A stretch of DNA of 64,000 nt from Roseburia sp. 1XD42-69 (GCF_003612565.1 NZ_RAZG01000018.1:1-64000); one strand, 5' to 3'; counted from the stretch's first letter, positions 43,755 through 54,368 are shown. Numbers and translations are program-made. Notes: generated by a model not told the origin, from the letters alone.

Positions 43755-45068
43755 TTAAATTCTGGGAGAAATTTTTAACTTAATCATGGGTTTTTCCACT
43801 GGCCTTGTTTTGCCTATTGTATAAGCGGAGGAAACCTGCTCCCCTGCCCTTTGGATTTTCTCTTTGTCATTGCCGTAAATGACTGCCAAAACTTCCCCTT
43901 TTTCCACAATCGTTCCTTTTTTCTTTTTCAGCATAATCCCCACGGACAAATCGATGCTTCCCTCTTTTGTCTCCCGGCCTCCCCCTAGGGCCATGCAGGC
44001 ATTCCCGATACGCTCCGCCTCTATGGCTGTGACAAATCCCTTTTCCGGGGCACATACCCCCTTTTCATATGCCGCTTTGGGAAATTTCTCCGTATCCCAT
44101 ACATAAGAACTGTCCCCTCCCTGGGAAGAGATAAATTCCCCAAACTTTTCTTTTGACTTTCCACTTTCCACACAGTCCATCATCATTTTTTCTGCATTTT
44201 CCTGGTTTTCCGCCATCCCCGCCAAAAGAAGCATTTCTGCTCCCAGGGCATACACTACTTCCATCAAATCCTTTGGCCCTCTGCCGGATAAGGCTTCTAT
44301 GGCTTCCATGACTTCCAGGGAATTTCCCACTGCATTTCCCAGGGGCTGGTCCATATCCGTAACAATGGCGCTTACCCGTTTTCCTGCCCTGGTTCCGATA
44401 TCCACCATAATCTCTCCCAGTTTTTTAGAATCCTCAAGGGTTTTCATAAAAGCCCCGGAGCCCGTTTTTACATCCAGCACGATAATGTCACTCCCGGCAG
44501 CCAGTTTTTTGCTCATAATGCTTGCGGCAATGAGAGACATTTGGTCTACGGTGGCTGTCACATCCCTAAGGGCGTACAATTTCTTGTCCCCGGGGGCAAG
44601 ATTTGCCGTCTGGCCTGCCAGGGCAAGGCCGATGTCATTTACGTTTTTTATAAAATGTTCCATGGAAATTGCTGTGGAAAATCCGGGAAAACACTCCAGT
44701 TTATCAATGGTTCCCCCGGTAAATCCCAGCCCCCTGCCGGACATTTTGGCCACCTTAAGCCCCAGTGCTCCAAGAATAGGGGCAAGTACCAGGGTGGTCT
44801 TATCCCCCACCCCCCCGGTGCTGTGCTTATCGGCTTTTAACCCATAAATCCCGGATAAATCCATAATTTCCCCGCTGTCCCTCATTGCCATGGTCAAATC
44901 ATATGTCTCCCTGTCGTCCATTCCCTGGAAACAAATGGCCATAAGCATGGCGGACATCTGGTAATCTGGAATTATGCCCTTGGTGTAATCCCTTATCATA
45001 TAATTTATTTCTTCCGTAGACAGAATTTTTCCCTCTTTTTTCTTCTGAATCAAATCATACATCCGCAT
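43755..45068 (-). CDS. pdp: Pyrimidine-nucleoside phosphorylase
   Basis: Splits thymidine, uridine or deoxyuridine with phosphate, feeding pentose into central metabolism. The 437 residues contain the phosphate-binding signature KADKHSTGGVGDKTT (about 81-95) and SGRGLGFTGGTIDKLE. GGAGG precedes the ATG. It follows rlmH by 11 bases. Thymidine phosphorylase (deoA) is the near alternative; Firmicute versions are usually the broader Pdp type. Confidence 0.93.
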   Translation of the reverse strand: MRMYDLIQKKKEGKILSTEEINYMIRDYTKGIIPDYQMSAMLMAICFQGMDDRETYDLTMAMRDSGEIMDLSGIYGLKADKHSTGGVGDKTTLVLAPILGALGLKVAKMSGRGLGFTGGTIDKLECFPGFSTAISMEHFIKNVNDIGLALAGQTANLAPGDKKLYALRDVTATVDQMSLIAASIMSKKLAAGSDIIVLDVKTGSGAFMKTLEDSKKLGEIMVDIGTRAGKRVSAIVTDMDQPLGNAVGNSLEVMEAIEALSGRGPKDLMEVVYALGAEMLLLAGMAENQENAEKMMMDCVESGKSKEKFGEFISSQGGDSSYVWDTEKFPKAAYEKGVCAPEKGFVTAIEAERIGNACMALGGGRETKEGSIDLSVGIMLKKKKGTIVEKGEVLAVIYGNDKEKIQRAGEQVSSAYTIGKTRPVEKPMIKLKISPRI

Positions 45069-45079
45069 AGCTTTTCCTC

Positions 45080-45559
45080 CTATTTATGATACGGCTCCCT
45101 ATGGATAATCCTGTAAGAGCGGTAAATCTGTTCCAGCAAAATCACCCGCATGAGCTGGTGGGGAAATGTCATGTTAGAAAAGCTTAAAAGTTCGTCAGCC
45201 CTTTTTAAAACATTTTCGGAAAGTCCAAGGGATCCTCCGATTACAAAGACGATATGGCTTTTTCCCTCTAGGCCCAGCTTATCTATTTGATCCGCCAATT
45301 CCAGGGAATCCGGCATTTTCCCCTTTATGGCAAGGGCGATGACATAGGAATCTTCTGTAAGCTTCCGCAAAAGCCGCTCCCCCTCTTTTTCTTTTATCTG
45401 CTCCATAAGGGTTTCACTTGCCCTCTCCGGGGTCTTCTCGTCCGGCACTTCTATAATTTCCGGTTTACAGTAGCGGCTTAAACGTTTCATATACTCTAAA
45501 ACCGCCTTTTTATAAAAATCTTCTTTTATTTTTCCCACGCATAATATGGATATTTTCAA
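45080..45559 (-). CDS. rlmH: 23S rRNA (pseudouridine1915-N3)-methyltransferase
   Basis: A TTG start at 45559 with GAGGG upstream gives exactly the family length of 159 residues beginning LKISILCVGK; the open frame upstream overlaps xpt's promoter region and is not used. SPOUT-knot motifs FVIGGSLGLSENV and FSNMTFPHQLMRVILLEQIYR are present. It methylates the stalk-loop pseudouridine of the 70S ribosome. Confidence 0.95.
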   Translation of the reverse strand: MKISILCVGKIKEDFYKKAVLEYMKRLSRYCKPEIIEVPDEKTPERASETLMEQIKEKEGERLLRKLTEDSYVIALAIKGKMPDSLELADQIDKLGLEGKSHIVFVIGGSLGLSENVLKRADELLSFSNMTFPHQLMRVILLEQIYRSYRIIHREPYHK

Positions 45560-45595
45560 TGTTTTGCCCTCAAAAAATTCTGTTGTTCTTCTATG

Positions 45596-45625
45596 ATTAT
45601 AACAGTTCCTGTATCCACCCGTCAA
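45596..45625 (-). promoter_or_regulatory. Sigma-A promoter of rlmH-pdp
   Basis: TTGACG (45620-45625) and TATAAT (45596-45601) on the minus strand are 18 bases apart with a TGT-extended -10. It overlaps the divergent xpt promoter region. Confidence 0.75.
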
Positions 45626-45631
45626 ATTATG

Positions 45632-45640
45632 TGTTATACT
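45632..45640 (+). promoter_or_regulatory. Extended -10 promoter of xpt
   Basis: TGTTATACT (-10 hexamer 45635-45640) lies about 31 bases before the xpt ATG. No good -35 is visible, and there is no room for a purine riboswitch in this short leader. Confidence 0.5.
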
Positions 45641-45671
45641 GTTTGTATCAGTTTTTAGGAGGAAAATACAT

Positions 45672-46244
45672 ATGGATTTGTTAAAAGAGCGCATCCTTGC
45701 AGAGGGAGTTGCGGAAAGTGAAAGTATTTTAAAGGTGGACAGTTTTTTAAATCATCAGGTTGACCCGGAATTAATGGAAAAGGTGGGGGAAGAATTTGCC
45801 AAAGCCTTTCAGGATAAGGGGATTACAAAGGTTGTGACTATTGAGAGTTCCGGTATTGCCCCTGCCCTGATGACGGCCCGGTTTCTCAATGTCCCCATGG
45901 TGATTTTAAAGAAAGAGCCTTCTAAGGTGCTGAATAAAGACCTTTTTCAGACAGTTGTCACATCCTACACCAAGGGCATCAGCTATGAACTGACTCTCGC
46001 AGGAAAATATATCAATGAAAATGATCATGTGCTGATCATTGACGACTTTTTGGCTGACGGGGAATCCACAACCGGGGCGATCCGTCTTTTGAGAAAAGCC
46101 CATGCCACTGTGGGGGGAATCGGTGTTGTCATTGAAAAAGCTTTTCAGCCGGGGAGAATCAAACTGGAAGAACAGGGATTTTCCGTGTATGCCCTGGCAA
46201 AAATTGAGAGTTTAAAAGACGGGAAAATTACGTTTGCAGAATGA
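45672..46244 (+). CDS. xpt: Xanthine phosphoribosyltransferase
   Basis: Purine salvage enzyme making XMP from xanthine and PRPP. The 190 residues carry the PRPP motif [16 protein letters not shown] (about 117-132) and a start [10 protein letters not shown] typical of Xpt. AGGAGG is nine bases before the ATG. It is a single plus-strand gene without pbuX, between rlmH and a convergent operon. Confidence 0.94.
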   Translation: MDLLKERILAEGVAESESILKVDSFLNHQVDPELMEKVGEEFAKAFQDKGITKVVTIESSGIAPALMTARFLNVPMVILKKEPSKVLNKDLFQTVVTSYTKGISYELTLAGKYINENDHVLIIDDFLADGESTTGAIRLLRKAHATVGGIGVVIEKAFQPGRIKLEEQGFSVYALAKIESLKDGKITFAE

Positions 46245-46246
46245 AA

Positions 46247-46272
46247 AATGCGCCAAAGGGCGCATTATTCTT
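46247..46272. terminator. Bidirectional terminator between xpt and the zinc-ribbon gene
   Basis: AATGCGCC (46247-46254) and GGCGCATT (46259-46266) form a hairpin with an AAAG loop, flanked by A-rich and T-rich sequence. It overlaps the last codons of the convergent gene. Confidence 0.75.
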
Positions 46273-47146
46273 TTCGGATGGTATACAATGCCTTTACTAC
46301 TTCGCTGTATATCCCCTTGGGGCTTTTCGTCACTGCCGACACCAAAGATGTGCCGTTTTTTAAGTTTAATTCTCCCCGGTAAAGCTGACCGGATACGGTT
46401 GGGTCGCTTCCGTCTGTGGTATAATAGATATCGTATCCCTTTGAGGATGTAATCTCAATTTGTTGTTTGTCTGTATAGGTACCGGAAATCCGGCTGAAGG
46501 AAGGCTGGTCCACAAGGTAATCCTCAAAAAGATCTAAAAGGCTGCTTCCCCGCACCTCCTCACAGAGTTCCCGTATTTTATCATAATTTTTCTGGCTGTC
46601 ATAGATAGCAATTAATTTTTTACAGTTTGTCTCATCATATCCGTGAATTTCAATGACACGCTGTATCACTGATACAGCCTCATCTTCTCTTCCTTCTTTC
46701 ACATAGATATCCGCAATCTCATAGGGGGCATTTGTATCCTCAGGAGATAATTCCCAGGCCCGGTTATAGTAAAGTACCGCATTATTAAAATCTTCTATTT
46801 CCTGGTACTCTTTCCCCAGGCTGTACTGGTAGTCATAACTCCTGTCCTGGGCCTTTTTTATCTTGCCATGGACACAGAACAATGCGAATGCTGTGGCAAT
46901 TACCAAAACAAGTACTGCGCCCCAGATAAATACATATTTGTGGTTTGTTTTTTTGCCGCCCTTGCCTTTTTCCGATGAAAATTTATTTTCTCCCTCTGTG
47001 GCACCCTTCACTCCCCTGGACACAATATCGCTTAACATATCATCTTCTATGAAATTGTAATCCGGTATGAGCTGTACTGCTGTACCGCAGACGCTGCAAT
47101 ATATTTTTCCCGCCGGAATAAGGGCGCCGCATTTTGAACATATCAT
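46265..47146 (-). CDS. Zinc-ribbon, TPR and chitobiase-C-like membrane protein
   Basis: A 293-aa protein of unknown role. An N-terminal zinc ribbon (C3, C6, C17, C20) should be cytoplasmic; a membrane helix follows (about 70-93), then two or three TPR-like repeats (about 105-200, e.g. DFNNAVLYYNRAWELSPED), and a C-terminal beta domain with YDIYYTTDGSDPTVSG like the chitobiase/hexosaminidase C-terminal module. It may sense or bind wall material outside the cell. It is the last gene of the uppP-ftsK-fhs-folD run. Confidence 0.8.
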   Translation of the reverse strand: MICSKCGALIPAGKIYCSVCGTAVQLIPDYNFIEDDMLSDIVSRGVKGATEGENKFSSEKGKGGKKTNHKYVFIWGAVLVLVIATAFALFCVHGKIKKAQDRSYDYQYSLGKEYQEIEDFNNAVLYYNRAWELSPEDTNAPYEIADIYVKEGREDEAVSVIQRVIEIHGYDETNCKKLIAIYDSQKNYDKIRELCEEVRGSSLLDLFEDYLVDQPSFSRISGTYTDKQQIEITSSKGYDIYYTTDGSDPTVSGQLYRGELNLKNGTSLVSAVTKSPKGIYSEVVKALYTIRKE

Positions 47147-47185
47147 CTTTTATTCCCAACTTGTTGAGTGTCTGTTTACGGTGAA

Positions 47186-48025
47186 TCAGGATTTCATTGC
47201 CAAGACACAGTTGTGCATCAGCATTGCAATGGTCATAGGGCCTACCCCTCCCGGGACAGGGGTTATCTTGGAAGCTTTTTCTGCCGCTTCCTCATATTTC
47301 ACATCGCCGGAAAGCTTATTGTTTTCATCTCTGTGAATTCCCACATCGATGACAACGGCTCCCTCCTTAATGTATTCTCCTGTGATAAATTCTTTTTTCC
47401 CAACTGCTACAATTAAAATATCTGCACTCTTACAGATTTCTTTTAGGTTTTTTGTGTGGGAGTGGGTTATGGTCACCGTGGCGTTTTCCCGGAGCATTAA
47501 AAGAGCCATGGGTTTGCCAACGATATTGCTCCTGCCCACCACAACACAATTTTTCCCGTCTATGAAAACATCCGAACGCTTTAAGAGTTCAATAATTCCG
47601 GCGGGGGTGCAGGATACAAATCCTTTCTGCCCGATGGTAAGGCTCCCTACGCTTTCCGGGTGAAAACCATCCACGTCCTTTTTCGGGGAAATGGCATTGA
47701 TGATGGTTTTTTCCTCAATGTGCCCTGGAAGGGGCAGCTGCACCAAAATCCCGTTTACGGAAGAATCAGCGTTTAATTCCCCGATAAGTTTTAATAATTC
47801 TTCCTGGGTGGTATTTTCCGGAAGTTCAAAGGATTTTGAATGGATGCCAATGTATTCACAGGCCTTTTTCTTGTTCCGGACATACACAGAGGAAGCCGCA
47901 TCATTCCCCACCTGAATCACTGCCAGGCAGCCTTCGATTCCCTGGGCCTTTAATTTTGCCACCTCTTCTTTTAATTCCTCTTTGATTTCACTGGAAATTC
48001 TTTTTCCGTCTATAATCTCTGCCAT
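47186..48025 (-). CDS. folD: Methylenetetrahydrofolate dehydrogenase/cyclohydrolase
   Basis: Bifunctional cytoplasmic enzyme interconverting methylene-THF and formyl-THF with NADP. At 279 residues it is full length, with the catalytic lysine in YVRNKKKACE (about 53), QLPLPGHIEE, and VVVGRSNIVGKPMALLML plus the C-terminal TPVPGGVGPMTIAML. It lies 18 bases after fhs, so the two one-carbon enzymes are made together. Confidence 0.97.
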   Translation of the reverse strand: MAEIIDGKRISSEIKEELKEEVAKLKAQGIEGCLAVIQVGNDAASSVYVRNKKKACEYIGIHSKSFELPENTTQEELLKLIGELNADSSVNGILVQLPLPGHIEEKTIINAISPKKDVDGFHPESVGSLTIGQKGFVSCTPAGIIELLKRSDVFIDGKNCVVVGRSNIVGKPMALLMLRENATVTITHSHTKNLKEICKSADILIVAVGKKEFITGEYIKEGAVVIDVGIHRDENNKLSGDVKYEEAAEKASKITPVPGGVGPMTIAMLMHNCVLAMKS

Positions 48026-48043
48026 AAGCCCTCCTAATTTATC

Positions 48044-49714
48044 CTAAAACAATCCGGTGATTCTTCCATTGTCGTCCACATCAATGCCGTTTGCCGCAGG
48101 TACTTTGGGAAGGCCGGGCATAGTCATAATTGCCCCTAAAACAGCCACCACAAATCCTGCCCCGGCAGACACATAAACCTCTCTGACATTTATCGTAAAG
48201 TCCTGGGGTCGTCCCAGCTTTGTCTGGTCGTCTGAAAGGGAATACTGGGTTTTTGCCATACACACAGGAAATGTGCCCATGCCAAGCTCTGTAATGCGCT
48301 TTAATTCTTTTTCTGCAGCGGGAGAATATGTCACCTGTCCTGCCCCATAAATTTCTTTTGCAATAGTCTCTATCTTTTCGGTAAGATCCCCATCCTCCGG
48401 GTACAATACCTGAAAACGGCTCTCTTTTTGGGAAAGGGTATCAAGAACTTTCTCTGCCAGGGCAATTCCCCCCTGGCCGCCCTTTTCCCACACTTCCGAT
48501 AAGGCGAAGTCACAGCCTCTCTTCCGGCAGAAGTTTTCCACAAAATCCGTCTCCGCCTTGGTGTCAGTGACAAAAGAGTTTAAAGTAACCACAATGGGCA
48601 CCTGGTATTTTTGCAGATTCTCAATATGTTTTTCCAGATTTACGATTCCCTTATGAAGGGCTTCCATATTTTCTTTCGCAAGATCCTCTTTCTTTACACC
48701 GCCGTTGTACTTTAAGGCACGGACAGTTGCCACCAGCACCACGCAGTCCGGTTTTAACCCGGCCATCCGGCATTTGATGTCAAAAAACTTTTCCGCCCCA
48801 AGGTCTGCCCCAAACCCTGCCTCTGTCACCACAATATCCGCCAGTTTTAAAGCGGCCTTCGTTGCCCTTACACTGTTGCACCCGTGGGCGATATTGGCGA
48901 AAGGCCCGCCGTGTATAATGGCAGGGGTATGCTCTAAGGTCTGAATCAGATTTGGCTTTAAGGCGTCTTTTAGCAGTGCGGCCATAGCCCCCGTAGCCTG
49001 CAAATCCTTTGCGGTAACAGGTTTCCCATCAAATGTATAGGCTGCGATAATGCTGTCTAACCGTTTTTTCAAATCTTTCATATCCTCCGCCAGGCAGAGA
49101 ATCGCCATAATTTCAGAGGCAACGGTAATTACAAAATGGTCTTCCCTCACCATTCCGTCCATTTTGCTACCCAGGCCCACAACGGTATTCCGAAGGACAC
49201 GGTCATTCATGTCCATGCAGCGTTTCCACACAATCTGTCTGGGGTCAATATTTAAGGCATTCCCCTGCTGGATATGATTATCCAACAGGGCTGCAAGCAG
49301 GTTATTGGCGGAAGTAATGGCGTGGAAATCCCCGGTAAAGTGCAGGTTTAAGTCCTCCATAGGCACTACCTGGGCATATCCCCCTCCGGCGGCCCCTCCC
49401 TTTATTCCAAAACAGGGACCTAGGGAAGGCTCCCTTAAAGCCAGAACCGCTTTTTTCCCCAGACACCCAAAGGCTTCCCCCAGCCCTACGCTGGTGGTGG
49501 TTTTTCCCTCCCCGGCAGGCGTGGGGTTAATGGCTGTCACAAGGACAAGTTTTCCCTGGGGATTGTCTTTTGTCCTATCCAAAAGTTCATCGGAAAGCTT
49601 TGCCTTATATTTTCCGTAAAACTCCAAATCCTCCGGCGAAATATCAAGCTGTGCCGCTACCTCCTCTATGGGAATCATGTTTGCTTCCTGTGCGATTTCA
49701 ATATCTGATTTCAT
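48044..49714 (-). CDS. fhs: Formate-tetrahydrofolate ligase
   Basis: ATP-dependent activation of formate to 10-formyl-THF. The 556 residues have the P-loop [17 protein letters not shown] (about 66-82), [19 protein letters not shown], and [15 protein letters not shown] near the C-terminus. GGAGG precedes the ATG. With folD it forms the methyl branch entry used for one-carbon metabolism and, in acetogens, the Wood-Ljungdahl pathway; no other acetogenesis genes are in the window. Confidence 0.97.
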   Translation of the reverse strand: MKSDIEIAQEANMIPIEEVAAQLDISPEDLEFYGKYKAKLSDELLDRTKDNPQGKLVLVTAINPTPAGEGKTTTSVGLGEAFGCLGKKAVLALREPSLGPCFGIKGGAAGGGYAQVVPMEDLNLHFTGDFHAITSANNLLAALLDNHIQQGNALNIDPRQIVWKRCMDMNDRVLRNTVVGLGSKMDGMVREDHFVITVASEIMAILCLAEDMKDLKKRLDSIIAAYTFDGKPVTAKDLQATGAMAALLKDALKPNLIQTLEHTPAIIHGGPFANIAHGCNSVRATKAALKLADIVVTEAGFGADLGAEKFFDIKCRMAGLKPDCVVLVATVRALKYNGGVKKEDLAKENMEALHKGIVNLEKHIENLQKYQVPIVVTLNSFVTDTKAETDFVENFCRKRGCDFALSEVWEKGGQGGIALAEKVLDTLSQKESRFQVLYPEDGDLTEKIETIAKEIYGAGQVTYSPAAEKELKRITELGMGTFPVCMAKTQYSLSDDQTKLGRPQDFTINVREVYVSAGAGFVVAVLGAIMTMPGLPKVPAANGIDVDDNGRITGLF

Positions 49715-49737
49715 TTGGCTGTTTCCTCCTGTAATTG

Positions 49738-52635
49738 CTATACATACTCTTCTATATACTGCTCAAACTCCTCCGGGGACATCAGTACTTTTCTGGGTTT
49801 TGTCCCCTCCTCAGGCCCTACAAGGCCAGCCTCCTCCAACTGGTCCATAATCCGGGCCGCCCGGTTAAACCCTACTTTAAATCTCCTTTGGATAGAGCCG
49901 ATAGATCCCTTTTCGCTCTCTATCAAAAATTTTCCCACCTCTTTAAACAGGACGTCCCTGTCATCCCCGCTGTTTCCTCCACCATCGGAGATTGACATGG
50001 ATAGATTTTGGGACTGTTCTACGCTTTCCTGGATATGGGAACTGTAATTTGCCGCCCCGTTTTCATCTTTGATAAATCCAACCACGGCGCTGACTTCGTC
50101 ATCGCTGACAAAAGCCCCCTGTACCCTTAATGGTTTCTGGTAATTCTGGGGGAAAAACAGCATATCTCCTTTTCCCAGAAGTTTTTCTGCTCCGTTCATA
50201 TCAAGAATGGTTCTGGAATCCACCCCTGAGGTGACGGCAAAAGCCACACGGCTTGGCATGTTTGCCTTAATCAGCCCGGTGATGACGTTGACGGAGGGCC
50301 TTTGGGTAGCGATAATCAAATGGATGCCCGCCGCCCTTGCAAGCTGTGCCAGACGGCAGATAGCCGTCTCCACCTCATTGCTGGCCACCATCATAAGATC
50401 TGCCAGCTCGTCAACGATAATCACAATCTGAGGCATCTTTTTGGGTTTCTCCTCATCGGGGATATCTTTGATGGCCTCCACCTTAGCATTGTAGCCTTTT
50501 ATTTCCCGGACGCCGTATTCCGCAAATTTATTGTATCTGTCCGTCATTTCCGCCACCGCCCAGTTTAAGGCCCCGGCAGCTTTTTTGGGATCTGTGACAA
50601 CAGGAATCATAAGGTGGGGAATCCCGTTGTACACGCTTAGCTCCACCACTTTCGGGTCCACCATAATCAGCTTCACATCATCTGGGTGGGCCTTGTAGAG
50701 AATACTCATTATAATGGTATTGATGCACACGGACTTACCGGATCCTGTTGCCCCCGCAATCAGCACATGGGGCATTTTGGCGACATCTGCCACAATCACT
50801 TTTCCTGCAATGTCTTTTCCCGCCGCAAAGGCAATGTTCGAGGTGTTTTTCTGGAAGTCTTTCGATTCTACCAGGTCACGGAACATAACGGGAACCGTCT
50901 CCTTGTTGGGGATTTCAATGCCGATTGCCGCTTTTCCCGGAATGGGCGCCTCCATACGGATATCCGCCGCAGCTAAGTTTAACTTGATATCATCTGTAAG
51001 ATTCACAATTTTGCTTACCTTTACCCCCATCTCCGGCTGAATTTCATATCTGGTGACAGAAGGACCGCTGCTCACATTTGTAATGGTGACGTTGACTCCG
51101 AAATTCTTAAGGGTCTGCTGGAGTTTATTGGCTGTATCCATCAAATGGCTTTTGGAATCTCCCATGGCCCGCTTATCTCCGGGTTTTAACAAATCAATAG
51201 GGGGAAAGACATATTCTTTTGGCTGTACCTGCTCCACGGCGGCGTCCATCTGCTGGGCAATAGCGTCGTTTTCCTCCTGGGTATTTTTTTCGGCTTTTTT
51301 TGCCTCTTGTTTTTCTGTCCTTGAGGTCTTTGATACTTCCGGTGCAGGCACTGCCCCGCCCTTTGGCCCGGACACTTCTATCATTTCCTGCACATTTTGA
51401 GAAATGTCATCGTCCACAGCAGATGTCATCGTCCCAACGTCAGCTAAAAGCGCTTCTAACATAGCCGCATCCTCGTACTGGGGAAACTCAGGGCTTTCTG
51501 CCATATCACCGAAAATATTCTCCATCTGGGAATCTGCGCTGTGCTCCTCAGGGAAGATATTTTCTGGAAAGGATTTTGGGGTTTCCTGTGAAAAAATACT
51601 TTTACTTACTGGGTCTAGGGATACAGATTCCGGTTTTGTAAAAATGGTATCTTCAAAGTCCGGTTCTTTAAAGTTGGGCTCTAAAAAATCAGGCTCCCCA
51701 AAAGCCGGATCAGGAAAAACGGCATCTTCCTGTAATTCTGTTATCTCCTGGATATTGTCGAGGGTAATTTCATTGAGTTCGTCTCTTCCCTTGGGTTTTG
51801 GCTTGGTGATGGTGGTGTCAAGTGCCACTCCGGCAACTCTTTTTTCCACGCGTCTTGTCTCTTTTTCTTTCCGTGGGGCATTTTCCTGGTGTTTGGCCAA
51901 AAGAAGCTGTTTTTCCTCCCGCTCTCTCGCAAGCGCTTCCTGCCTTGCCTCCCGCTCCAGTCTCCGTCTCTCCTGATTGTCGTGGTAACGGATGGCGTCC
52001 TCCCTGGCAGATTCATACATTCTTATGCCGCCTCTTCTCATACCTGAAAATATGGAGCGCTCCGTAATCAGTACAAGGGCAATAATCATAACAATAACAC
52101 TTATGACAAAGGAGCCGAATGTCCCAAAGTTTGGTTTGCACAGCCACACAAAGATGCCGCCTAAGGCACCTCCTCCCTTTTTAAAATTGGAACCGTATGT
52201 ATAAGCATTTTTAACAATATCAGAAGCTTTTGTTCCATTGTCTTCGATTAAAAGCTGTGCAAACATGCAAAGGGCGCAAAACAGCAGAATACAGGCTATA
52301 AATTTAAATACTGCAAAATGATTGTTTCTGTTTGAAATAAGAAAACAAATGCCTATAAATAATACCACCGGAAATATGTATGCCAAAAATCCAAATATAC
52401 CAAAAATCAGGGAACTGGCAGCACCTCCTATTTTTCCACCAATGCCAAAATTGCTGATAAATAAAAGTATGGAGACTGCCAGTAAAATCCATAGGATAAT
52501 CTCATTTTCAAATGTGAGCTCCTTTGGGGAACTTTTTCCCCCTGTGCTTTTCCTGGCGGAAGTTTTTCTCGTTGTGTTTGTTTTTGCCTGTGTCTTCCTT
52601 CCGGCGGTCTGTGTTTTCTTTTTCACGGTTGCCAT
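49738..52635 (-). CDS. DNA translocase FtsK/SpoIIIE
   Basis: Septal DNA pump, 965 residues. Four membrane helices (about 45-190), a long charged linker (about 215-500, with short repeats of the type EPDF), then the RecA-like motor with Walker [13 protein letters not shown] and VDELADLMM, and a C-terminal gamma winged-helix (about 895-955; [18 protein letters not shown]) for KOPS/SRS sequences. SpoIIIE or SftA/FtsK identity cannot be fixed from sequence; the membrane-anchored form suits SpoIIIE. Confidence 0.95.
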   Translation of the reverse strand: MATVKKKTQTAGRKTQAKTNTTRKTSARKSTGGKSSPKELTFENEIILWILLAVSILLFISNFGIGGKIGGAASSLIFGIFGFLAYIFPVVLFIGICFLISNRNNHFAVFKFIACILLFCALCMFAQLLIEDNGTKASDIVKNAYTYGSNFKKGGGALGGIFVWLCKPNFGTFGSFVISVIVMIIALVLITERSIFSGMRRGGIRMYESAREDAIRYHDNQERRRLEREARQEALAREREEKQLLLAKHQENAPRKEKETRRVEKRVAGVALDTTITKPKPKGRDELNEITLDNIQEITELQEDAVFPDPAFGEPDFLEPNFKEPDFEDTIFTKPESVSLDPVSKSIFSQETPKSFPENIFPEEHSADSQMENIFGDMAESPEFPQYEDAAMLEALLADVGTMTSAVDDDISQNVQEMIEVSGPKGGAVPAPEVSKTSRTEKQEAKKAEKNTQEENDAIAQQMDAAVEQVQPKEYVFPPIDLLKPGDKRAMGDSKSHLMDTANKLQQTLKNFGVNVTITNVSSGPSVTRYEIQPEMGVKVSKIVNLTDDIKLNLAAADIRMEAPIPGKAAIGIEIPNKETVPVMFRDLVESKDFQKNTSNIAFAAGKDIAGKVIVADVAKMPHVLIAGATGSGKSVCINTIIMSILYKAHPDDVKLIMVDPKVVELSVYNGIPHLMIPVVTDPKKAAGALNWAVAEMTDRYNKFAEYGVREIKGYNAKVEAIKDIPDEEKPKKMPQIVIIVDELADLMMVASNEVETAICRLAQLARAAGIHLIIATQRPSVNVITGLIKANMPSRVAFAVTSGVDSRTILDMNGAEKLLGKGDMLFFPQNYQKPLRVQGAFVSDDEVSAVVGFIKDENGAANYSSHIQESVEQSQNLSMSISDGGGNSGDDRDVLFKEVGKFLIESEKGSIGSIQRRFKVGFNRAARIMDQLEEAGLVGPEEGTKPRKVLMSPEEFEQYIEEYV

Positions 52636-52656
52636 AACTGTTTCTTACTCCTTACT

Positions 52657-53535
52657 CTATACCGCATAAAAATACCCGCCGATGGAAATCAGTCCAACAA
52701 CCAGGCAGTATGCGGCGAAAATTGTGAATTTCTTTTTGCGCACTACCACCAGCATGGTCTTAATGCAGATATATCCCACCACCGCTGCACATAATACTCC
52801 TGCGGCATAACTCCCTGCCTCCACAGGGGTGATTTTTAAACCTGACAAATCTTTTATCTCCAATACCGCAGCGCCAAGGACTGCAGGTATAGACATGATA
52901 AAAGAATATTTCACTGCAAATTTACGGTTAAAACCGCTTAAAAGACATGCTGTTATGGTAGTTCCTGAACGGGACAATCCCGGCAGCGTTGCAAAACCCT
53001 GGCATATTCCAATAAAAAAGGCATTGGAATATGTGACATTTTTCGGTGTTTTCTTACCGTCCTTTGCCCTGTCAGAGACAAAAAGCAGGACGGAGGTAAT
53101 CACCAGGCAGATACCGGGCACAAGTAATATCCCTGAGGACGCCTCTACCACATCTTTTCCCACATACCCGATAATCCCCGTGGGAATGGTGGATACAATC
53201 ACCAGCATAATAAATTTACGATAAGAGGAATCCACCAGTTTATAGTAAGGTTCATCGCTGTGATGAATCACATTTCTCACAAAAATCCCAATATTTTTAA
53301 AGAAATCCACCACCAGGTCAACTCCTTCTTTAAACATTTGGAAGATATCGCTGTAAAAGGCAATAAAGATTGCTATTAAAGTTCCAAGATGCAAAAGAAC
53401 GTCAAATAAAATGCCGGTGTCCACCTCCACATCAAAGAGTATTTTAAACAGTGCCAAATGCCCTGAACTGCTTACCGGCAAAAATTCTGTCAGTCCCTGG
53501 ATAATTCCCATGATAATCGCTTGTAAAAATGACAT
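52657..53535 (-). CDS. uppP: Undecaprenyl-diphosphate phosphatase
   Basis: Integral membrane enzyme (BacA) that recycles the lipid carrier of wall synthesis. The 292 residues, with eight or so helices, hold both active-site motifs: QGLTEFLPVSSSGH (about 14-27) and GLSRSGTTI (about 190). The start has TAGGAGG upstream. It follows a good promoter and leads the operon toward ftsK/spoIIIE. Confidence 0.96.
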   Translation of the reverse strand: MSFLQAIIMGIIQGLTEFLPVSSSGHLALFKILFDVEVDTGILFDVLLHLGTLIAIFIAFYSDIFQMFKEGVDLVVDFFKNIGIFVRNVIHHSDEPYYKLVDSSYRKFIMLVIVSTIPTGIIGYVGKDVVEASSGILLVPGICLVITSVLLFVSDRAKDGKKTPKNVTYSNAFFIGICQGFATLPGLSRSGTTITACLLSGFNRKFAVKYSFIMSIPAVLGAAVLEIKDLSGLKITPVEAGSYAAGVLCAAVVGYICIKTMLVVVRKKKFTIFAAYCLVVGLISIGGYFYAV

Positions 53536-53567
53536 ACCTACCTCCTGCTAAGAATCAATTATGTTTT

Positions 53568-53596
53568 AGTGTAGCATATTTTGGGCAGAATGTCAT
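53568..53596 (-). promoter_or_regulatory. Sigma-A promoter of the uppP operon
   Basis: ATGACA (53591-53596) and TACACT (53568-53573) on the minus strand are separated by 17 bases, with TGC extending the -10. Confidence 0.65.
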
Positions 53597-53606
53597 TAAC
53601 AGGATT

Positions 53607-54296
53607 TTATTTTGTCATTTTTCCTGATTTTACTTGGTCAATCAGCTCATGAAGCTTTAAAACTGCCTCTTTTATGCCCCCTACTTCACAGATCAGCCCC
53701 TCGTTGACCGCTTCTTTTCCCACCAGGATAGTGCCTAAGTCTTTGGAGAGCATATCCGTATTCATCATCATCTGCTCTAACTGCTCTAACCTGGCCTTGG
53801 AATGGCGCTCGATAAATGTCAAAATCCTATCCTGCATCTGTTTGAAATAATCATATGTCTGTTTTGCCCCAATTACCGTACCGCTCATGCGCACGGGATG
53901 AATCACCATGGTGCCGCTGGGCACAATAAAAGAATAATCCGTGGAAACCGCCAGGGGCACACCGATGGAATGGGAACCGCCCAAAACCAGGGATACGGAG
54001 GGTTTGCTGATGCTTGCCACCATTTCCGCTATTGCAAGGCCGCTCTCCACATCACCTCCCACGGTATTTAAAATCAGAAGAAGGCCGTCCACATCTTCGC
54101 TGTCTTCAATCACAGCAAGCTGGGGCAGGACGTGTTCGTATTTTGTTGTTTTCGTGGTGCTTGGCAGACATTCATGCCCTTCGATTTCACCGATCACACT
54201 TAGTAGATGAATATGATGATTCTTTTTTGGATTATCTAAAACTGCCTGTCCGTATTCTTTTATGGTATCTGTTTTGTTTGTCTCTGTTTCACTCAT
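53607..54296 (-). CDS. ClpP-type serine protease, TepA-like
   Basis: A 229-aa S14-family protein. The nucleophile Ser lies in LGGSHSIGVPLA and the catalytic His in MVIHPVRM, matching the TepA/ClpP-like branch rather than true ClpP, which has a longer handle pattern. TepA of Bacillus helps protein translocation and sporulation-related processing. It lies between glgA and uppP; its ribosome site directly follows a strong hairpin. Confidence 0.88.
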   Translation of the reverse strand: MSETETNKTDTIKEYGQAVLDNPKKNHHIHLLSVIGEIEGHECLPSTTKTTKYEHVLPQLAVIEDSEDVDGLLLILNTVGGDVESGLAIAEMVASISKPSVSLVLGGSHSIGVPLAVSTDYSFIVPSGTMVIHPVRMSGTVIGAKQTYDYFKQMQDRILTFIERHSKARLEQLEQMMMNTDMLSKDLGTILVGKEAVNEGLICEVGGIKEAVLKLHELIDQVKSGKMTK

Positions 54297-54306
54297 AAAT
54301 TACCTC

Positions 54307-54360
54307 CAGTATATACATGAAAGAGAGGGCTTATTCCCTCTCTTTCTGTAGTATATACTG
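54307..54360 (-). promoter_or_regulatory. Two-tier hairpin upstream of the tepA-like gene
   Basis: Inner arms GAAAGAGAGGG (54319-54329) and CCCTCTCTTTC (54336-54346) and outer arms CAGTATATAC (54307-54316) and GTATATACTG (54351-54360) are all perfect. On the minus strand the stem ends directly against the GGAGG of the tepA-like gene and lacks a U-run, so it is more likely an mRNA control or processing element than a glgA terminator. Confidence 0.6.
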
Positions 54361-54368
54361 AATTTTTA

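Noticed and set aside
45560-45671. Purine riboswitch upstream of xpt
   Set aside because: The leader after the -10 is only about 25 bases and lacks the conserved purine-aptamer core.
45560-45694. 45-residue N-terminal extension of RlmH
   Set aside because: The TTG start at 45559 gives the exact family length and conserved N-terminus; the extension overlaps xpt and both promoters.
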